Assembly (NCBI GenBank): GCA_963796125.1
Contig: CAWCKM010000003.1
Span: 1 to 51,826 of the forward strand
Length of the DNA: 51,826 nt
Source: DASPRG01 sp963796125
GTDB taxonomy: Bacteria > Nitrospirota > Thermodesulfovibrionia > Thermodesulfovibrionales > SM23-35
Reading direction: 5' to 3'
The translations under genes and the position numbers were made by a program. The notes beneath the pieces are model-generated. The model had not been told where the DNA came from. It was given only the letters and a program-made list of their open reading frames with translations, and made no database searches. Of the stretch, positions 34,002 to 43,402 are shown one piece after another (the stretch's first letter is position 1; the number at the start of each line of letters is the position of its first letter).

Positions 34002-35322
34002 ATGTTTGAAACCCTCACGAGTAAATTAGAGTCCATTTTTAAAAAGTTAAAAGGGAAAGGACTCCTGAAAGAAGAGGATGTTGAACTTGCGCTGAAAGAG
34101 ATCAGGCTTGCTCTCCTCGAAGCTGACGTTAACTTTAGAGTTGTCAAGGATTTTATCCAGAAGATTAAAGAGAAAGCCATCGGGAAAGAAGTTCTTGAGA
34201 GCCTTACACCGGGACAGCAGGTAGTAAAAATCGTAAATGAAGAACTCTGCGGGCTTCTTGGTATGACAAATAGCAGAATTCAACTCTCTCCGAACCCCCC
34301 GACAGTCATAATGCTCATCGGCTTGCATGGTTCAGGAAAAACTACAACAGCAGCAAAACTTGCCAGGAATTTCAAGAAAGAGGGAAGGAGACCTATGCTT
34401 GTGGCAGCAGATCTGCAGAGACCTGCTGCAATAGAGCAGCTCATTACCCTTGGGGCACAGATAAATGTGCCTGTATACTCGTCGAAAGAGACCAAGGATC
34501 CTGTTGCCCTGTGTGAGGAATCAATCAGGAAGTCAAAACTCGATGCGATGGATATTGTTATTCTTGACACTGCCGGGAGACTCCATATTGATGAATCTCT
34601 GATGGCAGAGTTGAGGAAAATAAAAGAAAAGGTCCTGCCGAAAGAAGTTATTCTTATTGCTGATGCAATGACCGGACAGGATGCCGTTACTATGGCAAAA
34701 AACTTTGACGAGCACGATAGGCATTGACGGGATCATCCTGACCAAGATGGATGGTGACGCACGAGGTGGGGCAGCGCTCTCGATACGAACGATCACAGGA
34801 AAGCCGATTAAATTTATCGGAGTTGGAGAGAAGATCGACATGCTCGAACCTTTCTACCCTGACAGGATTGCTTCCCGCATACTCGGCATGGGCGATGTTC
34901 TGAGCCTGATAGAACAGGCACAAAAAACTTTTGACCAGAAAGAGGCAGAAAAACTCCAGAAGGCGATCATAGAAGAGTCTTTTACCTTCGAAGACCTGAA
35001 GGAGCACCTGAAAAAACTACGGAGCATGGGACCACTGGAAAATATACTCAACATGATCCCGGGGTTTAACAAGATGAAAAACCTTGAAGTGGATGAAAAG
35101 GAACTGGTAAAGGTTGAAGCAATAATAAACTCCATGACGAAAAAGGAAAGGAAAAATCACGCTATCATTGATGGAAGCAGACGCAGGAGAATTGCAATGG
35201 GCAGTGGAACGACCGTTGCGGATGTCAACAGGGTTATCAAACAGTATATAGAAATAAAGAAAATGCTCAAGATGTTTAAGGGGAAAAAGGGTATCAAGCT
35301 ACCAAAAATCCTTCCGTTCTGA
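34002..35322 (+). CDS. ffh: Signal recognition particle protein Ffh, frameshifted
   Basis: About 440 aa. The SRP GTPase binds signal peptides and 4.5S RNA and is normally essential. The N domain (ETLTSKLESIFKKLKGKG), the G domain (GLHGSGKTTTAAKLA P-loop, DLQRPAAIEQL, ILDTAGRLHID) and, after one extra base near 34710 (NFDE then IGIDGIILTKMDGDARGGAALS), the rest of the G domain (ITGKPIKFIGVGEK) and the Met-rich M domain (GMGDVLSLIEQA, GPLENILNMIPGFNKMKNL, RIAMGSGTTVADVNRVIKQY). All parts are present across the break, so the gene is very likely intact in the organism. The start at ATG 34002 has only a weak ribosome site. Confidence 0.94.
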
Positions 35323-35335
35323 ATGTTTGATACCC

Positions 35336-35365
35336 TTGACACATCAATTCTTTACTTGTTAAAGT
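35336..35365 (+). promoter_or_regulatory. Promoter of the hrcA heat-shock operon
   Basis: TTGACA at 35336-35341 and TAAAGT at 35360-35365, 18 bp apart. Positioned right before the CIRCE element, as in HrcA-controlled promoters. Confidence 0.6.
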
Positions 35366-35366
35366 A

Positions 35367-35393
35367 TTAGCACTTAACCATTGAGAGTGCTAA
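35367..35393. promoter_or_regulatory. CIRCE operator (HrcA binding site)
   Basis: TTAGCACTT - 9 bp (AACCATTGA) - GAGTGCTAA. Canonical CIRCE is TTAGCACTC-N9-GAGTGCTAA; only the last base of the left arm differs. It lies 18 bp before the hrcA start, so the operon is autoregulated by HrcA. Confidence 0.93.
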
Positions 35394-35411
35394 TGAAGAG
35401 GGCAGTACGAA

Positions 35412-36438
35412 ATGCTTGATGAAAGAAGCAAGAAAGTCCTCTGTGCCGTTATTCAGAACTATATACATTACCCTGATCCTGTAGGGTCCAGGACTGTCGC
35501 AAAAAAATATTCCTTCGGTCTGTCTCCTGCTACCATACGGAATATTATGGCTGACCTTGAAGAAATGGGTTTTCTCACTCATCCCCATACGTCTGCAGGA
35601 AGGGTTCCCACACACAGGGGCTATAGATTTTATGTAGATTCACTCATGACAAAGGGAGATTGCTCCAATAAAGAAGTTATAAAGGGGTTGTTCAGAAGAC
35701 TCGAGGCATTACGGGATAATCTCGATATGCTCCTCAGTGAGACGACAGAGGCCATTTCTCTCTTATCTAACTATCTTGGTGTTGCTATGTCCCCAAAGCC
35801 AAACATAACAACCCTGAAGAGGATAGAACTTTTTAGCCATAGGGCCAATAAAATAGCAGCAATAATATTTACTGATGAAGGACTGATTAACAGCAAAATA
35901 ATATCCTGCCGATTTAAACCTTACGCAGAAAGACCTCAACAGAATTGCCGGGTATCTTAATGCAGAATTATCCGGTTATACCTTTGACGAAATCCGCCAG
36001 AAGGTCATCAGGGAGATGTCAAGAGAAAAGATGCAATGTGATACCCTTATCTCGAATTCTTTAAATATCTGCCGTGAGGCATTTTTTTCTTCTTCTGGCG
36101 ACCTGTTTATTGCCGGACTTTCTGAAGTGCTTGAACTGCCTGACTTTGCAGATCTTCAGAAAATAAAGGAACTGTCAAGGGCGGTGGAGGATAAACATGC
36201 GATAATAAAGCTCCTTGATAAGCTTTCAGAGTCTGACGGTGTTCAGATCATAATAGGTTCTGAGAATACCATGGATGAGATGAAAGAACTCAGCCTGGTG
36301 GTTTCAACATGCAAGGAGGATGACAGACCGATCGGTATTATCGGGATCATCGGTCCGACAAGAATGAATTATTCAAAAGCAATTTTAATTGTCGATACAA
36401 CAGCAAAATTTATCTCAAGAATGATTGCTGAAAGATAG
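35412..36438 (+). CDS. hrcA: Heat-inducible transcription repressor HrcA, frameshifted
   Basis: About 341 aa. HrcA binds CIRCE and is released when GroEL is titrated by unfolded protein. N-terminal winged helix: LDERSKKVLCAVIQNYIHYPDPVGSRTVA, LSPATIRNIMADLEEMGFLTHPHTSAGRVPT, then YRFYVDSL. One extra base near 35909 breaks it; the correct frame reads DLNLTQKDLNRIAGYLNAELSGYTFDEIRQ and later VQIIIGSENTMDEMKELSLV, PIGIIGIIGPTRMNYSKAI. First gene of hrcA-grpE-dnaK-dnaJ. CIRCE and a promoter lie directly upstream. Confidence 0.93.
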
Positions 36439-36447
36439 AAATATATT

Positions 36448-37032
36448 ATGAAAGAAACGGAGAACAAACATACCATGTCTCAACAGGAAGACACCGGAGA
36501 GCAGAAAGAAGCAAAAACTGTTGATGAGACACCTGGTGACAAAGAAGAAATTCTCACTGCCGAGATCAAGGCTATGAATGATAAATATCTGAGACTATAT
36601 GCTGAATTTGAAAATTATAAGAAGAAAGTTCAAAAAGATAAAGAAGAATTAGTAAAATATGCAAACGAGAAGCTCATCTTTGAACTGTTACCCGTGCTTG
36701 ATAGTCTTGAGATGGCCGTTGAACATGCAAGGGATGAGAAAAATGGGGGAATTGTGCAGGGGGTTGACAATACCCTGAAGGAATTTTTAAGGACTCTCAA
36801 CAAATTCGGACTTACTCCTATTGAGGCAATGGGCAAGCCTTTTGATCCGTCAGTTCACCATGCCATGTCGGTTGTTGAAAGAGAAGATGTTGAGGAAAAC
36901 AGGGTTGCTGAGGTATTCAGAAAAGGATATATGTTGAAAGACAAAGTAATCCGTGCGCCTCTTGTTGGTGTATCGAAGAAACCATCCGATGGAAAAGAAG
37001 AAGAAATTGAAATTATAGAGGAGGAATCTTAA
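36448..37032 (+). CDS. grpE: Nucleotide exchange factor GrpE
   Basis: 194 aa. Acts with DnaK by releasing ADP. A charged N-terminal coil, then KYLRLYAEFENYKKKVQKDKEE-type long helix, LIFELLPVLDSLEMAVEHA, TLKEFLRTLNKFGLTPIEAMGKPFDPSVHHAMSVVE, and GYMLKDKVIRAPLVGVSK near the end. Complete. It starts 9 bp after hrcA and ends just before dnaK. A second in-frame ATG at 36475 is possible as start. Confidence 0.95.
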   Translation: MKETENKHTMSQQEDTGEQKEAKTVDETPGDKEEILTAEIKAMNDKYLRLYAEFENYKKKVQKDKEELVKYANEKLIFELLPVLDSLEMAVEHARDEKNGGIVQGVDNTLKEFLRTLNKFGLTPIEAMGKPFDPSVHHAMSVVEREDVEENRVAEVFRKGYMLKDKVIRAPLVGVSKKPSDGKEEEIEIIEEES

Positions 37033-37033
37033 T

Positions 37034-38962
37034 ATGGGAAAGGCAGTCGGAATTGACCTTGGAACTACATTTTCTGTTGTTGCTGTTGTGCAGGCTGGCG
37101 AGCCTGTAGTCATTCCCAACCAGGAGGGAAGCAGAATAACCCCTTCTGTGGTGGCTTTCACGGAGAAGGGTGAAAGGCTTGTTGGACAGATCGCAAAAAG
37201 ACAGGCAATAACAAATCCTGAAAATACCGTATTTTCTATCAAAAGACTCATGGGGAGAAAATACAATACTCCTGAAGTTGAACATGCAAGAAAACGGTTA
37301 CCCTACAAGATTGTTGAAGCGCCGAACGGTGATGCGCATGTGGAGATAAGAGGAAAACGGTATTCCCCTCCTGAGATCTCAGCGATGATACTTCAAAAGC
37401 TCAAACAGGCGGCTGAGGACTACTTAGGTGAAACTATAACAGATGCTGTTATCACTGTACCTGCGTACTTTGATGACAGTCAGAGGCAGGCTACAAAAGA
37501 TGCGGGGAGGATTGCAGGGTTGAATGTATTGAGAATCATCAATGAACCGACTGCCGCTTCTCTTGCATATGGAATGGATAAGAAAAAAGAGGAAAAGATT
37601 GCAGTCTATGACCTCGGCGGAGGAACGTTCGACGTATCTATCCTTGAAATCGGGGAAGGTGTTATTGAAGTCAAGTCCACGAATGGAAATACATATCTGG
37701 GTGGAGATGACTTTGACCTGAGAATTATGGATTGGATGGTTGAGGAATTCAAGAAAGACCAGGGAATAGACCTCAAAAAAGACAAAATGGCATTACAGAG
37801 ATTAAAAGAAGCTGCTGAAAGGGCAAAGATAGAACTTTCGACAGCTATGGAGACTGAAATTAATCTCCCCTTTGTAACTGCAGATGCTTCAGGTCCCAAA
37901 CATCTCCTCATGAAACTGTCGAGGTCAAAATTTGAACAACTCGTCGGCGACCTTATTGAAGGAACAACAGGTCCATGCAAAAATGCTCTCGCAGATGCTA
38001 ATCTTTCTCCTTCAAGCATAGATGAAGTACTCCTTGTAGGTGGCCAGACAAGGACTCCAAAAGTTCAGCAAATTGTCCAGAGTTTTTTCGGAAAAGAACC
38101 GAATAAAACAGTAAACCCTGATGAGGTTGTTGCTGTTGGAGCAGGAATTCAGGCAGCAGTTCTTAAAGGAGAAGTGAAAGAGGTTCTTCTCCTCGATGTC
38201 ACTCCCTTATCGCTTGGTATAGAAACACTTGGCGGGATATTCACCAAAATAATTGAAAGGAATACTACCATTCCAACAAGGAAGAGTCAGATTTTCTCTA
38301 CAGCAACGGATAACCAACCGGCTGTGTCGATCAAAGTGTGCCAGGGGGAGAGAGAGATGGCTTCAGACAACAAGCTCCTCGGAAATTTTGAGCTCATCGG
38401 TATCCCGCCTGCTCCGAGGGGGTTACCTCAGATAGAGGTAACCTTTGACATTGACGCAAATGGCATACTTCATGTGTCTGCAAAAGACCTTGGCACTGGA
38501 AAGGAACAATCAATAAAGATAACTGCATCAAGCGGACTCAACGAAGAAGAAATAAAAAAGATGATGCGAGACGCAGAGTCCCATGGAGAAGATGATAAAA
38601 GAAAGAAACAACTCGCAGAGGCAAGGAATGAAGCAGATACGCTCATTTACACCGTGGAAAAATCGCTCAAGGATTACGGAGACAAGCTGACAGAGTCTGA
38701 GAAAAAGGATATCGAGGATGCCCTCGAAAGGTGCAGAAAGGCAAAAGATTCCGCCAATGAGGTATCAGAAATAAAATCGGCTGTTGAAGAACTTACATCA
38801 AAATCCCATAAATTAGCTGAGCACATATATCGTAAAACAAGTGCACAGGCCGGGGAGGGAACTGCTGGTACTCAAACTGGTGCTGGAACTGCCGGGGCAA
38901 AGGGTCCTGAAGAGGAGGTTGTTGAAGCTGAATTTGAAGATGTTGATAAGAAGGATAAATGA
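37034..38962 (+). CDS. dnaK: Molecular chaperone DnaK (Hsp70)
   Basis: 642 aa, full length and unbroken. Nucleotide domain: GIDLGTTFSVVAV, VITVPAYFDDSQRQATKDAG, RIINEPTAASLAYG, VYDLGGGTFDVSILEI, LLVGGQTRTPKVQ. Substrate domain: LLDVTPLSLGIETLGG, then FDIDANGILHVSAKD. The C-terminal lid ends in a Gly/Thr/Ala linker and the acidic EEVVEAEFEDVDKKDK. GAGGAGG precedes the start. Overlaps dnaJ by 4 bp (ATGA). Confidence 0.98.
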   Translation: MGKAVGIDLGTTFSVVAVVQAGEPVVIPNQEGSRITPSVVAFTEKGERLVGQIAKRQAITNPENTVFSIKRLMGRKYNTPEVEHARKRLPYKIVEAPNGDAHVEIRGKRYSPPEISAMILQKLKQAAEDYLGETITDAVITVPAYFDDSQRQATKDAGRIAGLNVLRIINEPTAASLAYGMDKKKEEKIAVYDLGGGTFDVSILEIGEGVIEVKSTNGNTYLGGDDFDLRIMDWMVEEFKKDQGIDLKKDKMALQRLKEAAERAKIELSTAMETEINLPFVTADASGPKHLLMKLSRSKFEQLVGDLIEGTTGPCKNALADANLSPSSIDEVLLVGGQTRTPKVQQIVQSFFGKEPNKTVNPDEVVAVGAGIQAAVLKGEVKEVLLLDVTPLSLGIETLGGIFTKIIERNTTIPTRKSQIFSTATDNQPAVSIKVCQGEREMASDNKLLGNFELIGIPPAPRGLPQIEVTFDIDANGILHVSAKDLGTGKEQSIKITASSGLNEEEIKKMMRDAESHGEDDKRKKQLAEARNEADTLIYTVEKSLKDYGDKLTESEKKDIEDALERCRKAKDSANEVSEIKSAVEELTSKSHKLAEHIYRKTSAQAGEGTAGTQTGAGTAGAKGPEEEVVEAEFEDVDKKDK

Positions 38963-40058
38963 AAGACTATTATGAGATACTGGGTGTACCGCGAGATGTA
39001 TCTGAAACTGACTTAAAAAAAGCCTTCAGACAGCTTGCCCTGAAATATCATCCCGACAGAAATCCAGGAGACAAAGAGGCTGAAGAGACGTTTAAGGAGA
39101 TGAATGAGGCCTATTCCTGCCTGAGCGACCCTGAAAAGAGAGCGAATTATGACAGGTTTGGAACAGCAGAGGCAATTGGAGTGGGATTTGGTGCCTTTAC
39201 AACCGGCTTCGGAGACGTCTTTGAAGATCTCTTTGGTGATTTTTTCGGAACCATTTCAGGACAAAGAAGAACCCGACCAACAAAAGGTGCTGACCTCAGG
39301 TATGATCTCGGTATTACCCTTATGGATGCTGCCTTTGGCACTGAAGAGGTTATTGAAGTACCAAAGTGGGAAACATGCAATGAATGTCATGGAACGGGTT
39401 CAGCCCCTGGAAAAGGACCGGTTACGTGCTCACATTGCAGGGGGACCGGTCATACAAGATTCCAGCAGGGTTTTTTCAGCATTTCAAAAACCTGCGGAAA
39501 ATGCAATGGAACAGGGAAGATTATTACCGACCCCTGCAAGGCATGCAGGGGACAGGGGAGAGTTAAGAGATATAAGACTATAAACGTCAAAATACCTGCC
39601 GGCGTTGATACAGGTTCGAGATTGAGAATAAGCGGAGAAGGTGACCCGGGTTTTTACGGAGGCCCTCCAGGTGATCTCTTCGTAGTCATGAGCATTGAAG
39701 AACATCCATTCTTTAAGAGAGAAGGAAATGAAATATTCTGCGAAATACCTGTTTCTTTTCCACAGGCTGCTCTTGGTGCAGAAATAGAAGTCCCCACCCT
39801 CGATGGGACATCAAAGATAAAGATACCACCTGGAACTCCTTCAGGAAGGATTTTCCATATCAAAGGGAAAGGGTTGACCAGGGTTGGCGGTCATGTAAGA
39901 GGAGATCAGGTTATAAGAGTATACGTAGATGTTCCGAAGAAACTCACTCCCAGACAGAAAGAACTCCTTGAAGAATTTGTCCAGGATCAGATGGTGATGA
40001 GGTAGAAAAGACCTTCAGAGAAAAACTCAAAGATCTATTCTCAAAAGCCGAAAAATAA
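38959..40058 (+). CDS. dnaJ: Chaperone DnaJ (Hsp40), C-terminal frameshift likely
   Basis: At least 348 aa. J domain with the HPD motif (LALKYHPDRNPGD), a G/F region (FGAFTTGFGDVFEDLFGDFFG), the zinc domain with four CxxCxGxG repeats (CNECHGTG, CSHCRGTG, CGKCNGTG, CKACRGQG) and the substrate-binding C-terminal domain (GVDTGSRLRISGEGDPG). As read, it stops at 40005 after QMVMR; shifting one frame near 39990 gives DEVEKTFREKLKDLFSKAEK and a stop at 40058, a typical DnaJ ending. Last gene of the heat-shock operon. Confidence 0.95.
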
Positions 40059-40097
40059 AAGGACTTTATTTTCTATTGCAAAAAGGAGGTAAGTAAG

Positions 40098-41033
40098 ATG
40101 AAATTGTTTTCGACATTCTGTCTGATAGCAATGATAGCAGTAACGTTTTGTATGGTTAACAATTCTGCAGCAGAAGAGGCGTTTCAATCCTGTACGACAG
40201 CGCCAGAGAATATGTTAGAATTCATGCACATTCGAAGCAGCAGGGGGACTACTGGCTTTCAATTGCCAAGTGTAACAACATTCCCAACGCTGAGAGAAGA
40301 AGTACCTGCAAATGGAATGCCCTAAAGGACTGGGGTTCTGCAGATCGAAGAATGTAATGCCCAATTTGAGGTGCGGTTGGAAATTTGCGATGTGCTGGGT
40401 GAAAAGCCATACAACCCAATTATCAGACCCGATGATTTTGTCGCTGTAATCGATAATCCGTTTTTCCCTCTGAAGCCTGGCACAACCTTTATCTACGAAG
40501 GCACAACAGAAGAAGGGTTAGAGCATAATGAAGTAAAGGTAACTCACAGGACGAGAGAGATCCTTGGCGTAACCTGCATTGAGGTGAGGGACACGGTCAC
40601 GGTTGACGGCGAGTTGGTGGAAGACACTCTTGATTGGTATGCCCAGGATAAAGAAGGCAACGTCTGGTATTTCGGAGAAAATTCCAAAGAACTTGAAGAC
40701 GGGTTAATCGTCAGTCTTGAGGGTTCGTGGACAGCCGGTGTGGATCGCGCAAAGCCGGGAATTATAATGAAAGCGCATCCACAAGTCGGTAATTTGTACC
40801 GACAGGAATTTTCTCTCGGTGTGGCTGAAGACATGGCCAGAGTTCTCAGCTTGAACGAATCAGTCACTGTTCCTTATGGTTCTTTTACCAACTGTCTGAA
40901 GACCAGAGAGTTTACGCCCCTCGAACCCGATGCCAAGGAAAACAAGTTTTATGCCCGAGGTGTTGGTTTTATAAAGGAGATTGACGTAGTAACCGGCGAG
41001 CATATCGATCTCATAGATATCATAACTGAGTAA
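40098..41033 (+). CDS. Secreted protein of unknown function, several frameshifts
   Basis: About 300 aa once two or three shifts between 40220 and 40360 are corrected. AAAGGAGG precedes the ATG. A signal peptide (MKLFSTFCLIAMIAVTFCMVNNSAA) is followed, in a second frame, by QGDYWLSIAKCNNIPN and, after another shift, by EECNAQFEVRLEICDVLGEKPYNPIIRPDDFV. The intact C-terminal two thirds have IDNPFFPLKPGTTFIYEG, GVTCIEVRDTVTVDGELVEDTLDWYAQDKEGNVWYFGENSKE, PGIIMKAHPQVGNLYRQEF and SLNESVTVPYGSFTNCLKT. This block is a family I recognise from many bacteria, but it has no established function. Exported; no membrane anchor seen. Confidence 0.65.
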
Positions 41034-41090
41034 GCGGAAATGATTTGTTGGGTGATGGCGGCGTAAGATCTGTGTATTTGAATAAAATTA

Positions 41091-41113
41091 ACGGAGGATA
41101 TCTTCCTCCGTTT
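41091..41113. terminator. Hairpin, probable terminator
   Basis: AACGGAGGA - TATCT - TCCTCCGTT, 9-bp perfect arms followed by TAACTTG. About 60 bp after the secreted-protein gene. The T-run is short. Confidence 0.5.
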
Positions 41114-41180
41114 AACTTGTCTGTCTAACAGAATTAACATACTAATAAGACCAAAAGTCAAGTTACATACATATAAGTAT

Positions 41181-41260
41181 TCTGTCATGCTGGCTTGTCC
41201 AGCATCTTTCTTCACGATTCCGAACAAGTCGGAAGGATTCCAGACAAGCTGGAATGACAG
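41181..41260. repeat. TGTCATGC/GAATGACA dispersed repeat
   Basis: CTGTCATGCTGGCTTGTCCAGC ... CAGACAAGCTGGAATGACAG, with AACAAGTCGGAAGGATTCC inside. Upstream of rsmE. Confidence 0.8.
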
Positions 41261-41373
41261 ACAATGTGGTCTTACTTATGAACTCCTTAGTATGAAGGAA
41301 TCTCTATGTCAGCATAGGTAAATATGCAATTCGAAATAGATGAACAACTGCTGATAGAAGTCCTCTTACAATA

Positions 41374-42133
41374 ATGCCGAGAATATTTTTTCCCATCACT
41401 AATCTCAGTGAAAATCAAATATCAATTACAGGCGAAAAAGTAAAATATCTTACGACTATTTTGAGATGTAAGAAAGGTGATGAGCTTATTGTTTTTGACG
41501 GAAAGGGCAACTGTCTCAGAACAACAATACTCAAAGCAGATAAAAGAGAGATTTTTGCAGAGGTTTCGGAAACTTTTTCTTGTAATACTGAATCTCCTAT
41601 AGACATCATTCTCGTACAGGGACTCTTAAAAGGACAAAAAATGGACATGGTTATTCAAAAGGCAACAGAGCTGGGCGTCAGGGAGATTCAACCAGTCATT
41701 ACCGAGAGAGGCCAGACAAGGGAAACCAGGAAAGTTGTCCGTTGGCAGAAAATTGCTGAAGAAGCATCGAGACAATCAGGCAGGAGTGTTGTTCCCCTTA
41801 TTCAAGAGCCAATAAATTTTAACGACTACCTCTCGTTACTCGTTACTCGTCATTCGTCACTGCCTTTAAGAGGCTTCATCTTCTGGGAGGAGGGGGGATT
41901 ATCTCTAAAAGAAGCAGTCCATAAAATGTCATTAGCACCGATTCACCCATTCACCGATTCACCGGTTCACATTTTGGTCGGTCCCGAAGGGGGCTTTACC
42001 AGGGAAGAAGTCTCTGCTTCAGAAAAAAAAAGGTTTTATTGTCACATCCCTTGGAAAGAGAATTCTCAGGGCAGAAACTGCATCTATCTCAGCATTAACA
42101 TTAGTTCAGTTCTTACTGGGAGATTTAGGATAA
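41374..42133 (+). CDS. rsmE: 16S rRNA m3U1498 methyltransferase RsmE, frameshifted in A9
   Basis: About 253 aa. SPOUT-fold enzyme that methylates U1498 of 16S rRNA. N-terminal PUA-like part (MPRIFFPITNLSENQISITGEKVKYLTTILRCKKGDELIVFDGKG), then VQGLLKGQKMDMVIQKATELGVREIQPVITERGQTR, and the SAM knot HILVGPEGGFTREEV. The frame breaks in a nine-A run (42023-42031); the correct frame continues GFIVTSLGKRILRAETASISALTLVQFLLGDLG to a stop at 42133. Two repeat-derived inserts lie in the C-terminal domain: LLVTRHSSLPL and LAPIHPFTDSPV. The second comes directly before the SAM-binding loop. Transcribed convergently with the next gene. Confidence 0.93.
41832..41862. repeat. TTACTCG-unit repeat inserted in rsmE
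   Basis: Four near copies of TCGTTACTCG / TCGTCATTCG encoding SLLVTRHSSLP. Frame kept. Confidence 0.7.
41937..41970. repeat. TTCACCGA-unit repeat inserted in rsmE
   Basis: Copies of GATTCACC / CATTCACC / GGTTCAC encoding APIHPFTDSPVH, immediately before the HILVGPEGG motif. Frame kept. Confidence 0.7.
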
Positions 42134-42172
42134 TACTGCTTTTTATTGCCTTATATGCTTCATAAAAGGATA

Positions 42173-43314
42173 TCATTTCCCAAATGGACAAACTGGATAC
42201 CTGCATTCTTTGCATTTAAGGCATAATCCACCATGGCCAAGCTCTGAAAGCTCTCTCCTGCCTATCCTTTCTCCTGCGAGCAACCGGGGGAGCACTAAAT
42301 CAAATACGGTTGTCTTCGCATACATTCCACAGGCAGGAACACCCAGAACAGGAACAAGTTCGGAAGGCCTGAAAGTCCTGAGGCCCGAAGGCATCCGGAT
42401 TTTTTGATTCTGCGCTATCGCTCTTATATGCTTCTTTTTTGATGTATGCTACCAGGAACATAGCTCCCGGAAGCATCGAAGAACCATAGGTCATATCAAC
42501 GGCTCCAAGACCCCTTATTGCGAATCTCGTCACATCGTCAGGGTCAACAGACATGCCCCCTGTCGTAATAAGCAAATCAGCTCCTGCCTCGATGAGCTCC
42601 TTAAGCCTCTCTTTTATATATTTCTCATCATCAGGTGCATAATATATTCCGACTATGTCACCGTGATATTCTCCTAATTTCTTTGTAATGACCGGTGCAA
42701 AGGCATCCTGTATTTTTCCATTGTAGACTTCATTGCCCGTGATAACAATTCCTGCCTTTGGCCTCCTCATCTCTTTCACCGAAATAACTCCGTTCGCACT
42801 TTCTGCAATTGATACGGCAGATTCTATGATTGTCTTCTTGACTAACAGGGGGATGGCCCTCGTCCCTGCAACGATCTGCACCCTTTTTAACAGGCGTATT
42901 ATTGTGAAGTGTTGCACACATGACATCACCAACCATGTTGAATTGAAAAAGAGCATCTTTCTTTACCTTTAAAAGCCCGTCTGTATAAGAAATGATATTT
43001 ATCTTACCTTCTTTTGGCTCCCCTGCAATCTTTACACCTTCTCCTATGAGGGCATTGGCTATGGCATAGGCTGCATCATTTTCATGCATCTCATCATCCG
43101 GAATAGTGAGCGCATATAAATGTTCCTTCCCGAGCCTCTGGAGGTGACAGATGTCTTCCTGCCTGACAACATGACCTTTCTTGAATGCCCTGCCTTTGAA
43201 TTCACCAGGTCTTATCTCTGTAATGTCATGGGCTAACACCGTTCCAACTGCTTCAGTAACAGGAATAGTTCTGGAACGTGTTTCCGGACTTTTGTCATGA
43301 TGACTGTCGCACAT
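42173..43314 (-). CDS. Molybdopterin-binding (MoCF_biosynth) domain protein, two frameshifts
   Basis: About 370 aa over shifts near 42885 and 42340-42400. Start: MCDSHHDK with PVTEAVGTVLAHDITEIRPGEFKGRAFKKGHVV (MoeA-like N-terminus), then KKG and VQIVAGTRAIPLLVKKTII, KEMRRPKAGIVITGNEVYNGKI, AGADLLITTGGMSVDPDDVTR (the molybdopterin-binding TTGG motif), MLPGAMFLVAYI, VPVLGVPACGMYAKTTVFDLVLPRLLAGERI, and a Cys-rich end CLKCKECRYPVCPFGK. Role probably in molybdenum cofactor handling; the exact step is unclear. A non-family insert lies between FLVAYI and LVPVLGV. Confidence 0.75.
42360..42430. repeat. Repeat-derived insertion in the molybdopterin-binding gene
   Basis: About 70 bp containing AGGCCTGAAAGTCC and CCTGAGGCCCGAAGG, a loose palindrome, separating two conserved strands of the protein. 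One of the frameshifts is inside it. Confidence 0.5.
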
Positions 43315-43335
43315 TTTATCTCCATCCTTAATTAT

Positions 43336-43365
43336 AGATGAAGGAGGAAGGTTCCTCCTTCATCT
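43336..43365. terminator. Strong hairpin downstream of the MtrB-like gene
   Basis: AGATGAAGGAGGAA - GG - TTCCTCCTTCATCT, 14-bp perfect arms. It lies 38 bp beyond the MtrB-like stop codon on the minus strand and 21 bp before the start of the molybdopterin-binding gene. Confidence 0.6.
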
Positions 43366-43372
43366 TAAGGGA

Positions 43373-43392
43373 TAGCACTTGAGAAAGTGCTA
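43373..43392. terminator. Second hairpin after the MtrB-like gene
   Basis: TAGCACTT - GAGA - AAGTGCTA, 8-bp perfect arms, 11 bp beyond the MtrB-like stop. Confidence 0.5.
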
Positions 43393-43402
43393 TGAAGGGA
43401 CG

